Shown here one piece after another: positions 34,702 to 45,724 of a stretch of 64,000 nt of DNA. Origin of the DNA: Bulleidia extructa W1219 (GTDB lineage Bacteria > Bacillota_I > Bacilli_A > Erysipelotrichales > Erysipelotrichaceae); contig NZ_ADFR01000007.1 in the NCBI RefSeq assembly GCF_000177375.1, forward strand, positions 1-64,000. Direction: 5' to 3'. The position numbers were made by a program, and so were the translations under genes. The notes beneath the pieces are model-generated. The model did not search any database and was not told where the DNA came from. It saw only the letters and a program-made list of their open reading frames with translations. Within the stretch, counting starts at the first letter, position 1. Each line of letters opens with the position of its first letter.

Positions 34702-35514
34702 TTAATCAATTTCAATGGAATAGGAACAATGCCACACACTGTTCTCTTCTAGTTTAATACAACCTTCTCTTTCCTCATAGTCCAAATGTATTTCTGTAAA
34801 ATCCGTATGTGAATACCAAGGCTCTATACAAACAAAAGGAGCCTCTTTTGACCAATAGGCAATCCATGGATATCCTTCATGACCAACTTTTACAAAGTGC
34901 TTACCGTTCGTCAATTTCGACCAAGTACTCTTTGGATTTTCTAAAATAATCGTCTTGCGTAATTCTAATGGGTCTAAAGTAATGTGAGAACTCAAATTCC
35001 CGTGAATTTTTTCCGGACATTCTAATTCAATACGATATTCCTGTTGATTTTCTCCTTCTTGAAGCGGACAATTGAAAGCTGGATGTAGGCCAAAATGAAA
35101 TGGCATGGTTCCTTTGTTTTTATTTTCAATCGTGTAATTAATTTCTAATTTTTTACCCGTTAAAGTATATTCAATCATCAAGCGAAAATGATAGGGATAT
35201 TGTTTCCAAGTTTCTTCACTGTCTTCCAAAACCATCACAATCCTTTTTTCATCATGGTGCACGCAATGAAAAAGGCTGTTTCTAGCAAAACCATGGTTTC
35301 CCATCGTATATGGTTTTTTCTGAATGGTTAAAACACCGCTCCAACTCTTTCCAACCATTGGAAATAATGTTGGATTTCTCCCTGACCAATACTTTGGATC
35401 TCCTTGCCACATATACTCCAACCCCGTTTCTTTCGATTGAAAATGATGGATTTCCGATGCTTGTTCACTGATTTGAACTAAAACTGATTGATTTTCAATT
35501 GTATATATACTCAT
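34702..35514 (-). CDS. Aldose 1-epimerase-family protein
   Basis: The 270-residue galactose-mutarotase-fold protein has GNHGFARNSLF, HFGLHPAFNCPL and the acidic C-terminal stretch CIEPWYSHTDF. It resembles LacX-type sugar mutarotases, which interconvert sugar anomers; the substrate cannot be read. I start at the ATG at 35514 with AGAGGTG upstream, in preference to a GTG six bases earlier. Coupled to nagB downstream. Confidence 0.87.
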   Translation of the reverse strand: MSIYTIENQSVLVQISEQASEIHHFQSKETGLEYMWQGDPKYWSGRNPTLFPMVGKSWSGVLTIQKKPYTMGNHGFARNSLFHCVHHDEKRIVMVLEDSEETWKQYPYHFRLMIEYTLTGKKLEINYTIENKNKGTMPFHFGLHPAFNCPLQEGENQQEYRIELECPEKIHGNLSSHITLDPLELRKTIILENPKSTWSKLTNGKHFVKVGHEGYPWIAYWSKEAPFVCIEPWYSHTDFTEIHLDYEEREGCIKLEENSVWHCSYSIEID

Positions 35515-35604
35515 AGTCACCTCTTTGTTAGTATACCTTGTTCACCACTAAGCATAAAGAGCAAAGTTGGTTTATAATAACATTACAAAAGGAGATGAAA
35601 AATT

Positions 35605-36606
35605 ATGGCATTTATTGATTCCATTAAGGAAAAAGCAAAGGCCGATAAAAAGACCATTGTTTTGCCGGAGGCAGAAGATGAAAGAACGATCCGGGCAGCT
35701 GCTAAAATCTTAGAAGAAAATTTAGCTGATTTAATTTTATTAGGGAATGTTGAAACAGTAAAAGAAGACGCCAAAAAGTTAGGTGTGAATATTGATCAAG
35801 CAACCATCATTGATCCTAAAACAAGCGATCAATTAGAGAACTATGTGACTATTTTAACGGAACTTCGTAAAGCAAAAGGGATGACAAAAGAATTGGCTCA
35901 CAAAGCTCTAACAGAAGATAACGCTACCTTTGGTATCATGATGGTCAAAAACAATGAAGCCGATGGGCTGGTTTCTGGTGCTTGTCATTCAACCGCCAAT
36001 ACTTTACGCCCTGCTTTACAAATCTTAAAGACGGCCCCAAATGCTAAATTGGTTTCCGGCTTCTTTGTCATGAGTACTGCGAATAAAGAATTGGGTGAAA
36101 ATGGTACTTTCATTTTCGCTGACTGTGGATTAAATCAAGATCCAACGGCTGAGCAGCTTGCTTCCATTGGAGCGGATTCTGCCAAAAGTTTTGAATACCT
36201 TGTTGGTGGTGAAGCCAAGGTGGCTTTCTTGAGTCATTCCACAAAAGGTAGTGCTAAACATACTTTGGTCGATAAAGTTAGAAAAGCAGCTGAAATTGCG
36301 GCTCGGGAATATCGCGATGTGAAATCTGATGGTGAACTACAATTAGATGCCGCCATCATTCCGGAAGTGGCAGCCTTAAAAGCTCCAAATTCCAGCGTAG
36401 CAGGTCATGCAAATGTCTTGGTGTTTCCTAACTTAGACGCCGGAAATATCGGTTATAAACTGGTACAACGCTTGGGAAATGCTGAAGCCTATGGACCAAT
36501 GTTACAAGGAATCGCCAAACCAGTAAACGATTTATCTCGCGGTTGTTCATGGGAAGATATCGTAGGAGTGGTTGCTTTAACGGCCGTTCAAGCTCAACAA
36601 CACTAA
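35605..36606 (+). CDS. pta: Phosphate acetyltransferase
   Basis: The 333-residue short-form Pta converts acetyl-CoA and phosphate to acetyl phosphate, the first step of ATP-yielding acetate formation. It has the family signatures VLPEAEDERTIRAA, DGLVSGACHSTANTLRPALQ, VAFLSHSTKGSA and VFPNLDAGNIGYKLVQR. AAAGGAGATG is well spaced before the ATG, and TATAAT lies 22 bases further upstream. No ackA lies next to it. It converges with the HAD gene on a shared terminator. Confidence 0.97.
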   Translation: MAFIDSIKEKAKADKKTIVLPEAEDERTIRAAAKILEENLADLILLGNVETVKEDAKKLGVNIDQATIIDPKTSDQLENYVTILTELRKAKGMTKELAHKALTEDNATFGIMMVKNNEADGLVSGACHSTANTLRPALQILKTAPNAKLVSGFFVMSTANKELGENGTFIFADCGLNQDPTAEQLASIGADSAKSFEYLVGGEAKVAFLSHSTKGSAKHTLVDKVRKAAEIAAREYRDVKSDGELQLDAAIIPEVAALKAPNSSVAGHANVLVFPNLDAGNIGYKLVQRLGNAEAYGPMLQGIAKPVNDLSRGCSWEDIVGVVALTAVQAQQH

Positions 36607-36615
36607 TTAAAACCG

Positions 36616-36657
36616 AAAAAGGAAGAACAAGACTATTTTCTTGCTCCTCCTTTTTTA
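36616..36657 (+). terminator. Terminator of pta
   Basis: AAAAAGGAAGAACAAG pairs with CTTGCTCCTCCTTTTTT with small mismatches, and the forward strand continues in T residues. The facing A-run makes it plausible for the converging HAD gene too. Confidence 0.85.
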
Positions 36658-36683
36658 TTCCTTTATACCGGAACATAACTTTT

Positions 36684-37238
36684 TCACTTTGGCCATGAAA
36701 CTAATTGGTCTTTTTTTACTAAAAAGGCTTTTTTTGCTAACTTTGCTAAAGGATCATCGCTTAAAGAGTCAGAATAAAACTCTTCTATTTCCCCTTTCGG
36801 AAAACACTCATAGAAGCGTCGTACCTTCTCTTTCCCATGACAATTGAGTCCTTCATAGCGACCTGTTTTTTGATGAACGGGAGAAGCCATCGTGTATTGA
36901 ATATGCAACAAACGCCCAAACTCTTTCACCAAGAATTCAGGGGAAGCCGATATAACCACATCATCTTCTTTTTGTTGATAAAACCCTTTTACATGATCTA
37001 AATGACTAATACAAAACTCTCTAGTTGCTTTCATCATATCCGGAACATACACAAATAAATGAAATACCTGTTCTTTAAAGGTTTGTTTTGGAACCATGTG
37101 CAAAACAAACCCAAGACCGAACACAAGAATTCTAGGTACATTCAATAAGGTCTTTGGATAATGCCAAAATAAGTAACGAATAAAATCAGCGGTAGAATCT
37201 CCAGCATAAATGGTATTATCCCAATCGTAAACGTTCAT
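36684..37238 (-). CDS. HAD-superfamily phosphatase-like protein
   Basis: The 184-residue protein begins MNVYDWDNTIYAGDSTADF, the HAD motif I (DxDxT with Asp5 and Asp7), has VVISASPEFLVKEF as motif II and a late acidic YSDSLSDDPLAKLA as motif IV. This is the pattern of SerB-like class IB HADs; the substrate is unknown. The correct start is the ATG at 37238 after GGAGGTGG. It overlaps the stop of the membrane-protein gene (ATGA), so the pair is coupled. Confidence 0.87.
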   Translation of the reverse strand: MNVYDWDNTIYAGDSTADFIRYLFWHYPKTLLNVPRILVFGLGFVLHMVPKQTFKEQVFHLFVYVPDMMKATREFCISHLDHVKGFYQQKEDDVVISASPEFLVKEFGRLLHIQYTMASPVHQKTGRYEGLNCHGKEKVRRFYECFPKGEIEEFYSDSLSDDPLAKLAKKAFLVKKDQLVSWPK

Positions 37239-38767
37239 TTTCCCACCTCCATCGTGCCATCGATCAAATCCGTATACAATCCAGCCGGTACGTGTAAATA
37301 AGAAAGAGTATGACCAAATAAAGTAGCGAACACCAAAACCAACTCCAAAACCCATTGACCGATCACCGTCCATTGAAACAATCGATAAATAGCAATAAAT
37401 GATAATAAATCCGTTAGAGGATTAAAAAGAATTTCAAACCCTAAGGTCAAGGCATTCAATCCACAAATTTTTACCAATAAACCCATAGTCAACGGATTCA
37501 CAAACCAAATCACCATTAAAATCAACAAAGTCCGAATCCATTTATCTTCTTCTCTTTTATGCGATTGCCACACAAAGATGATAACACCAATCCAACGAAT
37601 AGCACTTAAAATAATTTCCAGCCAATTGCTATGAATAAAGAAATAATAGTTGACTGGTTTCGCTGTCAAATAATTTAAAAAAGAACGATATAAAGAAGCA
37701 TTCTCCGGAACTATAAAACGAAGGAACAATGTTCCTAACATCAACAGAATGGGACCAATTAAAAAGAAAATTTTCCGATAGTGATCTAAAAAAAATGTCT
37801 CCACATCAATAAGGCAAGCATAAATTTTTTCATGATCTCTCATCTTTAAAACAAACCAATACAACATCATGACCAAAATAAACCCGATGATATTTTTTTG
37901 TCCTAGATAACTAGCCAGATACAAAATGAGTGGGAAAATCCAAAAAATCAAATGGTATAAAATTTTTACTTCTTTTCGATACAGACAAAAAATGAAATAA
38001 GCTAACAAAAGTTCTCCACTCATTAAAACAAAACCATCTGACACAAACAATCCCGCCAGAATAGTCATTGGTATAAAAAACGGATGCACTACTTCTTCCT
38101 GATTGGAAAAAAGTCTATAGAATACAAACAACAAATGAGATACCAATAAGATACGCCAATAATTCATGGATCCAAGTTGTATCAATTGGTGGCTACGAAA
38201 AGTGCTAAAAAAGATACCCGCCAACAACACACAGAAACAAAACCATGGATTTTTCAAATGAAAACTATCCACAATATTAAAAATCAACGATCCTAAAAAC
38301 CAAAGGCTAATCAAAATAATCCATAGTCCAAAAGAAATTTGAACATAACGCAAACTATATTGAAGCGTCTGTTGCCAAAGAGGAAATCCTTGTAATAAAG
38401 AAGTATGAATGAAGCTAACTTCTAAACTGGCATACCGCTTCATTAACACCAGTCCTAAGACACAACTGGTTAACACAACCAAAGTCTGCCAACGGAAAAG
38501 AAAGTAAACTGTCTTTTTCCATTGCGACCAAAGGGCAAAAATCATAAAACCAATTAAAATAATGCTCCAAAAAAGAAACCAACCAGTCCCAAAGTGAAGA
38601 CCAATACCAATCAAGAACAGAAACTCTAATATCCCAAAGCTGGCCACAACACCTAATGGAAAGCCATATTCTTTATTTTTACTAAAGTGAAGTACATGTT
38701 GAACCCAATGTCCCAAAGCTTCACATAAGATTACTGATACCATACTCACTAATATCCCCAGCGCCAT
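37235..38767 (-). CDS. Polytopic membrane protein (510 aa), unknown
   Basis: About 13-14 hydrophobic segments span nearly the whole length, with a short basic cytoplasmic break near the middle (LKMRDHEKIYACLIDVETFFLDHYRK). No transporter signature is recognised; the layout resembles large polytopic glycan or polymer-handling proteins, but this is only shape. GGAG stands before the ATG. Translationally coupled to the HAD phosphatase, which may act on the same lipid-linked or sugar-phosphate substrate. Confidence 0.72.
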   Translation of the reverse strand: MALGILVSMVSVILCEALGHWVQHVLHFSKNKEYGFPLGVVASFGILEFLFLIGIGLHFGTGWFLFWSIILIGFMIFALWSQWKKTVYFLFRWQTLVVLTSCVLGLVLMKRYASLEVSFIHTSLLQGFPLWQQTLQYSLRYVQISFGLWIILISLWFLGSLIFNIVDSFHLKNPWFCFCVLLAGIFFSTFRSHQLIQLGSMNYWRILLVSHLLFVFYRLFSNQEEVVHPFFIPMTILAGLFVSDGFVLMSGELLLAYFIFCLYRKEVKILYHLIFWIFPLILYLASYLGQKNIIGFILVMMLYWFVLKMRDHEKIYACLIDVETFFLDHYRKIFFLIGPILLMLGTLFLRFIVPENASLYRSFLNYLTAKPVNYYFFIHSNWLEIILSAIRWIGVIIFVWQSHKREEDKWIRTLLILMVIWFVNPLTMGLLVKICGLNALTLGFEILFNPLTDLLSFIAIYRLFQWTVIGQWVLELVLVFATLFGHTLSYLHVPAGLYTDLIDGTMEVGK

Positions 38768-38866
38768 GTTAGTCTCCTTTTTACCTTCCTATTTTAATGG
38801 ACTTTTTTTGACTTGTCCAAAAAGAGTGAGATTAACTCAGTCTTAAAAACCGAATGGTGATTTCTT

Positions 38867-39052
38867 CTAAACAGCCAATACGATGAATTGGTTTTCTATT
38901 TCTGGATAATTCAGAATTTCTCTGATGAAATCCCCATCTTATAGATAAGCAAAGACTGCATGATACACCCGATAAATTCTTTCTGGTTTTATACTTCCTT
39001 TGATATAACTCAATTTTTTATCCGAACTTTGAAACTGTTTGTTTTTAGGCAT
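38867..39052 (-). pseudogene. Small decayed reading frame with an in-frame TAA
   Basis: AAAGGTGGGTG precedes an ATG at 39052 that encodes 37 residues (MPKNKQFQSSDKKLSYIKGS first) and stops at TAA 38939-38941. The same frame then continues for 24 codons (DGDFIREILNYPEIENQF) to a TAG at 38867. It could be a real 37-residue peptide or a gene interrupted by a point mutation. Family unknown. The rest of the 38768-39093 gap shows nothing else. Confidence 0.4.
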
Positions 39053-39093
39053 TAAAAACACCCACCTTTAGTAGTAGAAGCTTATCTATAGCT

Positions 39094-39941
39094 CTAACCT
39101 TTACTACTTAAATATGATTCATTTGCCTTTAGCAATTTTTGATAGTAGTCATCATAGCTTTTACTAAACTTTCTAATCAGGGGAATGGCTATTTCATAAT
39201 ATTTGTTGTCTTTCATAAACTTTTGTAGCTTATCTTGAATTTGTTTCATTAAGCTGTTTTGATATTCTTCACTATTTTTATATTCCTCATATTGTGAAAT
39301 ACTATCACCATTTTCTTTTATCCAATCTTCAACATGTTCAATAGCATTCACCTTAGATTGATTAACTTTTTTTAGCGTTTTCATATCAAAAGTTGAGCTA
39401 ATGTTATCTACATACTCTTGCTCGTCCTTACTCAATTCAAATGACGGTAGATTATCTAAATAATCCACAAACTTTTCATAGGCTTCTTTTCCATCTTTAT
39501 CTAACGGTTCATTCAAAAATGGTTGGTATGCCGCAAACAACATCTGCCCAAAATATCCGGGAAATGACCTCTCCAATCTTTCGTAGATGATTTCTTCTGC
39601 TTCAATCCATTTGATTTTTTCGTTTATTAATTCCTGACTTTCTCCTTTTACTATTAGTTCAAAAATTTCTTCTTTTTTTCTTCAATATCTAATTGGTGTT
39701 GTTTTCTTCTTAAAATGGAAGATAATGAATTTCGATCAGAAAATAAGTACTGTTCTATTTCAGCTATACTCATTCCGATTTTTTTAAATAAGGCTACTTT
39801 AGTTAAAATCTCTAAATCTTTCTTGCTATAATCCCTATACCCGTTTTCAAATTTCCGAGGATTGATCAGTCCTTTTTCCTCATAATATTCAAGTGCTTTC
39901 CTGGTTAAACCTGTTTTATTTTGAATTTCATTTCTTAACAT
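39094..39941 (-). pseudogene. MerR-family regulator, broken by a one-base shift at an A-run
   Basis: The ATG at 39941 has GGAGG upstream and encodes a MerR helix-turn-helix (IQNKTGLTRKALEYYEEKGL, NGYRDYSKKDLEIL). After 95 residues it stops at a TAA just past a run of seven A. The -1 frame from that run continues (EEIFELIVKGESQELINEK, then ERSFPGYFGQMLFAAYQPFL) to a stop at 39094, giving one 282-residue regulator with a helical effector domain. The junction is A AAA AAG (39672-39678), in phase for -1 slippage as in dnaX. A missing A in the run would look the same. Regulated genes unknown. Confidence 0.82.
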
Positions 39942-40045
39942 GGTCTGCCACCTCCTTTATTTAAAAAATAGCACTGTCCCCAATGGGAAAGTCAAGTTTT
40001 ATATGTACTATAAATCACCATTATCCAACAAAGAAAAATTGCCCT

Positions 40046-40195
40046 CTACCATTCATCAAGAAATATAGGGTAACCAATTTGAGCTTCTATGCTCATCTTT
40101 TCCTGTTGATAGCCCAGCGTATGCAGTAACTCCTGCTTTCCTAACTTTATCAATTTCAGAAACTTTAATTCAAGTTTAATTACTTCTTTTTTCAT
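40046..40195 (-). CDS. Small protein (49 aa), unknown
   Basis: GGAGG lies seven bases before an ATG that opens 49 codons: a basic, Leu-rich start (KKEVIKLELKFLKLIKLGKQ) and an end LDEW. It is predicted to be one amphipathic helix plus a short tail, soluble, without a signal. It precedes the MerR gene on the same strand by about 100 bases. The well-formed ribosome site is the main support. Confidence 0.5.
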   Translation of the reverse strand: MKKEVIKLELKFLKLIKLGKQELLHTLGYQQEKMSIEAQIGYPIFLDEW

Positions 40196-40357
40196 ATACC
40201 ACCTCCAACATTAGTATTGGGGAATCCATATAGTCCATCTCATCTTTTATTATTGATTCTCCTTAGCTAACATGTATCATTCTTTAAGTTAATTAATAAC
40301 AAGACACATAGCGTGTCATTTTGTTGACATCTTTGCATTTGAAATAAGTCCCTTCAA

Positions 40358-40390
40358 ATAAAAAATCTAGCTTTTTTAGCTAGATTATTT
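40358..40390 (-). terminator. Terminator after the 40.5-41.3 kb gene
   Basis: AATCTAGCT and AGCTAGATT pair perfectly around a short loop; on the reverse strand six T residues follow. The forward strand also has T-rich sequence, so it could serve both directions. Confidence 0.85.
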
Positions 40391-40456
40391 TTCAATTTTT
40401 AAAAAACTTTATTTTAAGCACTTTTGAGCATTTTAAGTGTGTATTCATATATCCAT

Positions 40457-41317
40457 TTAAACATGAATATATCTATATTTCTTTTGAAAATCATCCAAAT
40501 ACTTTACGTTTTTCCCGTAGACAAAGATTCTATAAGCGGTTCTTCCTTTAATATCAAAGCAGGGGATATCGTTTCGCTTGAAAGGAATAAATCGTTCTTG
40601 TAACTCTTTTTCTGCCTGTTCAATCTCTTCTTTAGTCCAAGTCCACGCCACCAAATGGTCGTTACTTACTTTGCCCTCAGAAATTTGTTTCATAACATAT
40701 TGAACAGCCTCTTCTTCCCTGCTAAACGTCTTTTCTATCTCTCTGTTTCCTCTTTCAGAATATCCATAGATATAATTCTTCCCATCCCACTCTAAAAATA
40801 AGCCTTCCTTCGCCCTATATTTTCCGATTGAAAAGGAATCAAAAGAGTAATACTCTTTTTCCATAAATTCCACCAAATCATCTATTTTTTTAATTTGATC
40901 TGCAATGTTATTTGTCAGAATCCAGCTGATATAATTACCTCTATTTCGGTTGATGCAAGCTGTCGCAAAAGTCATAGGGGCAATGTATACCTCACCTCGA
41001 TAAGAAGGATCCGTCAAAGTGGGCATCGAGTAATAAGCATTTTTCTTATTTTTCAAATCAATGACCCATTTCCCACCAATGTATTTTCTAAAGGTCTGTC
41101 CAATGTAGATTGTCAAACGATCCAAAGTATCTCTATCTTCAATCAAAGCTTGAATGTTAGAATAGTGATTCAGAATCCATCTTTCCAAATCGTCCAATGA
41201 AGCTCGTGTATAGTCAAGAATCAAGTGATTATCTTTCGCAAATTCATTTGTAAATTGATCCATCTTATCTGATATATAAAATATCCATTCTTGAAAATCT
41301 TCTTGCGTATAAGCCAT
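40457..41317 (-). CDS. Hypothetical protein (286 aa), accessory region
   Basis: The protein is soluble, with no signal or membrane segment. The N-terminal half contains LDDLERWILNHYSNIQALI and YIGQTFRKYIGGKWVID, a layout seen in some toxin-immunity-type proteins; the C-terminal half (YRIFVYGKNVKYLDDF) looks like a small alpha/beta domain. I cannot name a family. GGAG precedes the ATG and a strong terminator follows. It lies in the second accessory patch. Confidence 0.68.
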   Translation of the reverse strand: MAYTQEDFQEWIFYISDKMDQFTNEFAKDNHLILDYTRASLDDLERWILNHYSNIQALIEDRDTLDRLTIYIGQTFRKYIGGKWVIDLKNKKNAYYSMPTLTDPSYRGEVYIAPMTFATACINRNRGNYISWILTNNIADQIKKIDDLVEFMEKEYYSFDSFSIGKYRAKEGLFLEWDGKNYIYGYSERGNREIEKTFSREEEAVQYVMKQISEGKVSNDHLVAWTWTKEEIEQAEKELQERFIPFKRNDIPCFDIKGRTAYRIFVYGKNVKYLDDFQKKYRYIHV

Positions 41318-41716
41318 TTTTTACTCCTTTCATGACTCTTATAACAGCTTGTCCAATACATATACATGCCTATATAGTTTACTTTTTCTATCTCTAGGTT
41401 CTATCACAAACATTCATTTTTAACATTTCATTAGTTGTCCACCATAAAGGGATAGATTAGTAAAAAATATCCTGATCCCTTTTAATAGATTTTCTAAGAT
41501 ACACACCACTTGCATATATCACCCGGAAATGGAGGAAAACACATTATTTAGTATACCGCTAAGTGCTATGCCTATTTTTCTTTTTAAGTCCACATCTGTA
41601 AAGTCCAATAAACTTTAAAAATCAATCGAAAGATATCCATAAACACATCTAACTGTTTCTATTTTAATCTGAAAAAATAAACATGACCACTCTATTTCTT
41701 CCTTTTCTTCTATAGA
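41318..41716. other. Non-coding gap upstream of the large palindrome
   Basis: No gene is supported on either strand. One inverted repeat pairs AAAGGGAT (41446-41453) with ATCCCTTT (41475-41482), without a clear T-run after it. Confidence 0.4.
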
Positions 41717-41812
41717 AAAACACCTCCTATCTCTCTCCAAGTTGACCTCTTTAAGTTAGATGATTCATCTAGCTTTTAAGATCACCTTACTTGTATAGAA
41801 GGTGTTTATTCA
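41717..41812. repeat. Large imperfect palindrome downstream of groEL
   Basis: About 95 bases fold on themselves. The outer arms are AAACACCTCCTAT and ATAGAAGGTGTTT, and the centre is TTAGATGA against TCATCTAG; the intermediate arms pair imperfectly (TGACCTCTTTAAG with CTTTTAAGATCA). On the reverse strand the outer stem runs into TTTTT, so it could end the groEL transcript. The size and terminal inverted repeats also resemble a small MITE-like element. Confidence 0.5.
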
Positions 41813-41869
41813 TCTTCAAATCACTATCCTTTTGTAACAGAACAGTTTATTTCATTTTTCCATCATTTT

Positions 41870-43489
<1,620 letters not shown>

Positions 43490-43774
43490 CTATTCTACAA
43501 TGGCCAAAATATCTTCAGCCTTAATTAATAAGTAATCTTCATTTTTATCTTTCACTTCGGTACCACTATATTTTTTATAAATAACGTGTTGACCCTTTTT
43601 TAAATCAATCGGAATTAGTTTTCCGTTTTCAGTCACACCCGGACCAACTGCCAACACCAAACCATGACTCGGTTCATCACCAGCCTCTTTTGTCTGCAAA
43701 ACAATTCCAGATGCCGTCATCGTTTCTTCTTTTACTTTTTCTAAAACAACATAGTCTCGCAATGGTTTTAACAT
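43490..43774 (-). CDS. groES: Co-chaperonin GroES
   Basis: The 94-residue protein has the family pattern (LKPLRDYVVLEKVKEE, ASGIVLQTKEAG, GQHVIYKKYSGTEVK, ILAIVE). I start at the ATG at 43774, which has AAAGGAGG five bases upstream. A longer frame to 43792 would begin inside the CIRCE operator and include that ribosome site. It caps the GroEL chamber. Confidence 0.97.
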   Translation of the reverse strand: MLKPLRDYVVLEKVKEETMTASGIVLQTKEAGDEPSHGLVLAVGPGVTENGKLIPIDLKKGQHVIYKKYSGTEVKDKNEDYLLIKAEDILAIVE

Positions 43775-43785
43775 AATAGCCTCCT

Positions 43786-43812
43786 TTAGCACTCTTGCTG
43801 CTTATGTGCTAA
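43786..43812 (-). promoter_or_regulatory. CIRCE element (HrcA operator) of groESL
   Basis: TTAGCACTC, nine bases, then ATGTGCTAA: an exact left arm and a right arm with two changes from GAGTGCTAA. It lies between the promoter and the groES ribosome site. Confidence 0.93.
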
Positions 43813-43817
43813 TTAGT

Positions 43818-43845
43818 AGTTTAACACGATTTTTATCACTGTCAA
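43818..43845 (-). promoter_or_regulatory. Promoter of groESL
   Basis: TTGACA (43840-43845), 16 bases, TAAACT (43818-43823) on the reverse strand; transcription would start at or just before CIRCE. Confidence 0.75.
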
Positions 43846-43868
43846 TTCCTTCCCTCTACTTTCTCACC

Positions 43869-43895
43869 AAAAAAGGATTGAATCATCTCAATCCC
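43869..43895 (-). terminator. Terminator of the M3 peptidase gene
   Basis: On the reverse strand GGATTGA and TCAATCC pair around GATGAT and run into six T residues. Confidence 0.9.
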
Positions 43896-43914
43896 TCTTT
43901 TTCCTTATTTAAAA

Positions 43915-45612
43915 TTAAAGTTTTGTATCATCAATCTTGGATAAGTAACCATCAATGGCTTTGATAACAGTATCCAAAGTTCCTTCTTTAAATGGTGAAA
44001 CCAGTCCTCCCGTTTCAACAATTTCCAAGAAGCTTTGTGTACCACCTACCTGACAAATCTTTAAATAATCCTTCCATGTTTTTGGATCGTGATCAATGAA
44101 CTGACGTTTCCAGAATTGGAAAGCACAAACCTGTGCCAAGGTATAATCAATGTAGTAAAAAGGTGATTGGAATATATGCCCTTGACAATACCACCAGACT
44201 CCTCTAGCTAAGAAATCATTTTCTTCATAGTCCATATCTGGTCGATACATTTCATCCAATTTCTTCCATAAGGCTTTTCTTTCTTCCTTACTCATTTCCG
44301 GATGGTTATACACTTCGTGTTGAAAATGATCTACCAAAACCCCATAAGGTAAAAATTTCACGGCAGAAGATAAGTGATTATAGCGATATCGATCTGCCTT
44401 ATCACCAAAGAATTTATCCATATACGGCCACGTCAAAAATTCCATTGACATAGAGTGAATTTCACAACTCTCATACGTTGGCATTACCAAACTGAATGGA
44501 ACAATATTTCTGGATTGATAACCTTGGAAAGCATGTCCTGCTTCATGAGTCAGCACATCCACATCTCCAAACGTTCCATTAAAATTCGAAAAAATGAAAG
44601 GAACCTTATATTCTGGAATAAATTCCATATAACCACCAGCACTCTTCCCCGGCTTTGCTAAAACATCCAATAATTCATTTTCTAACATCATGTCAATGAA
44701 TTCAGCCGTTTCAGAAGATAACTCATGGTACATTTCTCTTCCCTTTTCCAAAATTTCTTCGGCACTACCCTTCGGATTCGCATTCCCATCTTTAAAAGAT
44801 AATGACCAATCATAATAATACATATGATCCAATCCCAACCTCTTTTGTTGAGCAAGAGCTAACCGATGGACGAATGGAACAACGGAATGAAGAATCTGTT
44901 TTCGATAGCCTTCCACCATTACTTGATTATAATCCAACCGATTCATACGAACATACGCTAATTCTGTAAAACTGGCGTATCCTAATTTCTTCGCAATCGT
45001 TGTACGAACCTTGACCATTTTATCAAAAATATCATCAAACTCTTCTTCATGTTCACGAAACCAATTCCAAAAAGCTTCACTAGCTTTTTTTCGAGTAGAC
45101 CGATCCACCGATTGAGTCATTGGGGTTAATTGAGCAAGAGTATACTTCTTTCCTTCAAACTCAATTTGAGCCGAAGCAATTAAACTGGCGTACTGACTGG
45201 ATAATTGATTTTCTTGAACCAAATCATCCATCACTTCTTTCGAGAAAGTCTTCAAATTATTTTCCGCCATTAAGAAATAAGGTTTTTTGAACTCTTCTTC
45301 TAATTGTTTTAAATAAGGACTTTTTAGTACTTCCCGTTCAAAAGAAACAGTCATTTCTTGCATTAAAGGACTATTTTCATCCCAAAAATCATTTTGAGTT
45401 TTATAATACTCATCTTGTGTATTAATAGTAAAACGTGTGTTACAAATAATGGCTAGAGTTTGAAGATGCTTGTTAATATCATCAAATTCTATGAAAGCTT
45501 CCCGTGCTTCTTCATAGCTCTTTGCGTTTTTTATTTTCTCAATACAAGCGTTCACGGATTGTTGAGCTTGTTTTAAATCCGGTTGTTCATATTTGAATTC
45601 ACTAAACTTCAT
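43915..45612 (-). CDS. M3-family oligoendopeptidase (PepF-like)
   Basis: The 565-residue cytoplasmic metallopeptidase has the zinc site HEAGH in DVLTHEAGHAFQGYQS (about residues 353-357) and the distal Glu in YESCEIHSMSMEFL. It cleaves short peptides. The length fits the M3 oligoendopeptidase F group. AGGAGG precedes the ATG; its own terminator follows. Confidence 0.94.
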   Translation of the reverse strand: MKFSEFKYEQPDLKQAQQSVNACIEKIKNAKSYEEAREAFIEFDDINKHLQTLAIICNTRFTINTQDEYYKTQNDFWDENSPLMQEMTVSFEREVLKSPYLKQLEEEFKKPYFLMAENNLKTFSKEVMDDLVQENQLSSQYASLIASAQIEFEGKKYTLAQLTPMTQSVDRSTRKKASEAFWNWFREHEEEFDDIFDKMVKVRTTIAKKLGYASFTELAYVRMNRLDYNQVMVEGYRKQILHSVVPFVHRLALAQQKRLGLDHMYYYDWSLSFKDGNANPKGSAEEILEKGREMYHELSSETAEFIDMMLENELLDVLAKPGKSAGGYMEFIPEYKVPFIFSNFNGTFGDVDVLTHEAGHAFQGYQSRNIVPFSLVMPTYESCEIHSMSMEFLTWPYMDKFFGDKADRYRYNHLSSAVKFLPYGVLVDHFQHEVYNHPEMSKEERKALWKKLDEMYRPDMDYEENDFLARGVWWYCQGHIFQSPFYYIDYTLAQVCAFQFWKRQFIDHDPKTWKDYLKICQVGGTQSFLEIVETGGLVSPFKEGTLDTVIKAIDGYLSKIDDTKL

Positions 45613-45724
45613 AAAATCCTCCTAATGCCTATTATACATAGGTTTACCAAACAGTTCATTAAAATATTCCTTTCCCTGAATCACTATTTTTATGCATCAA
45701 CTTTCTTAGATAGAAACAACATTT

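Noticed and set aside
37239-37373. N-terminal extension of the HAD protein
   Set aside because: It lies inside the coupled membrane-protein gene in another frame; the ATG at 37238 has GGAGGTGG and starts the HAD motif.
43775-43792. Six extra residues on GroES
   Set aside because: The upstream ATG lies in the CIRCE operator and the extension includes the true ribosome site.
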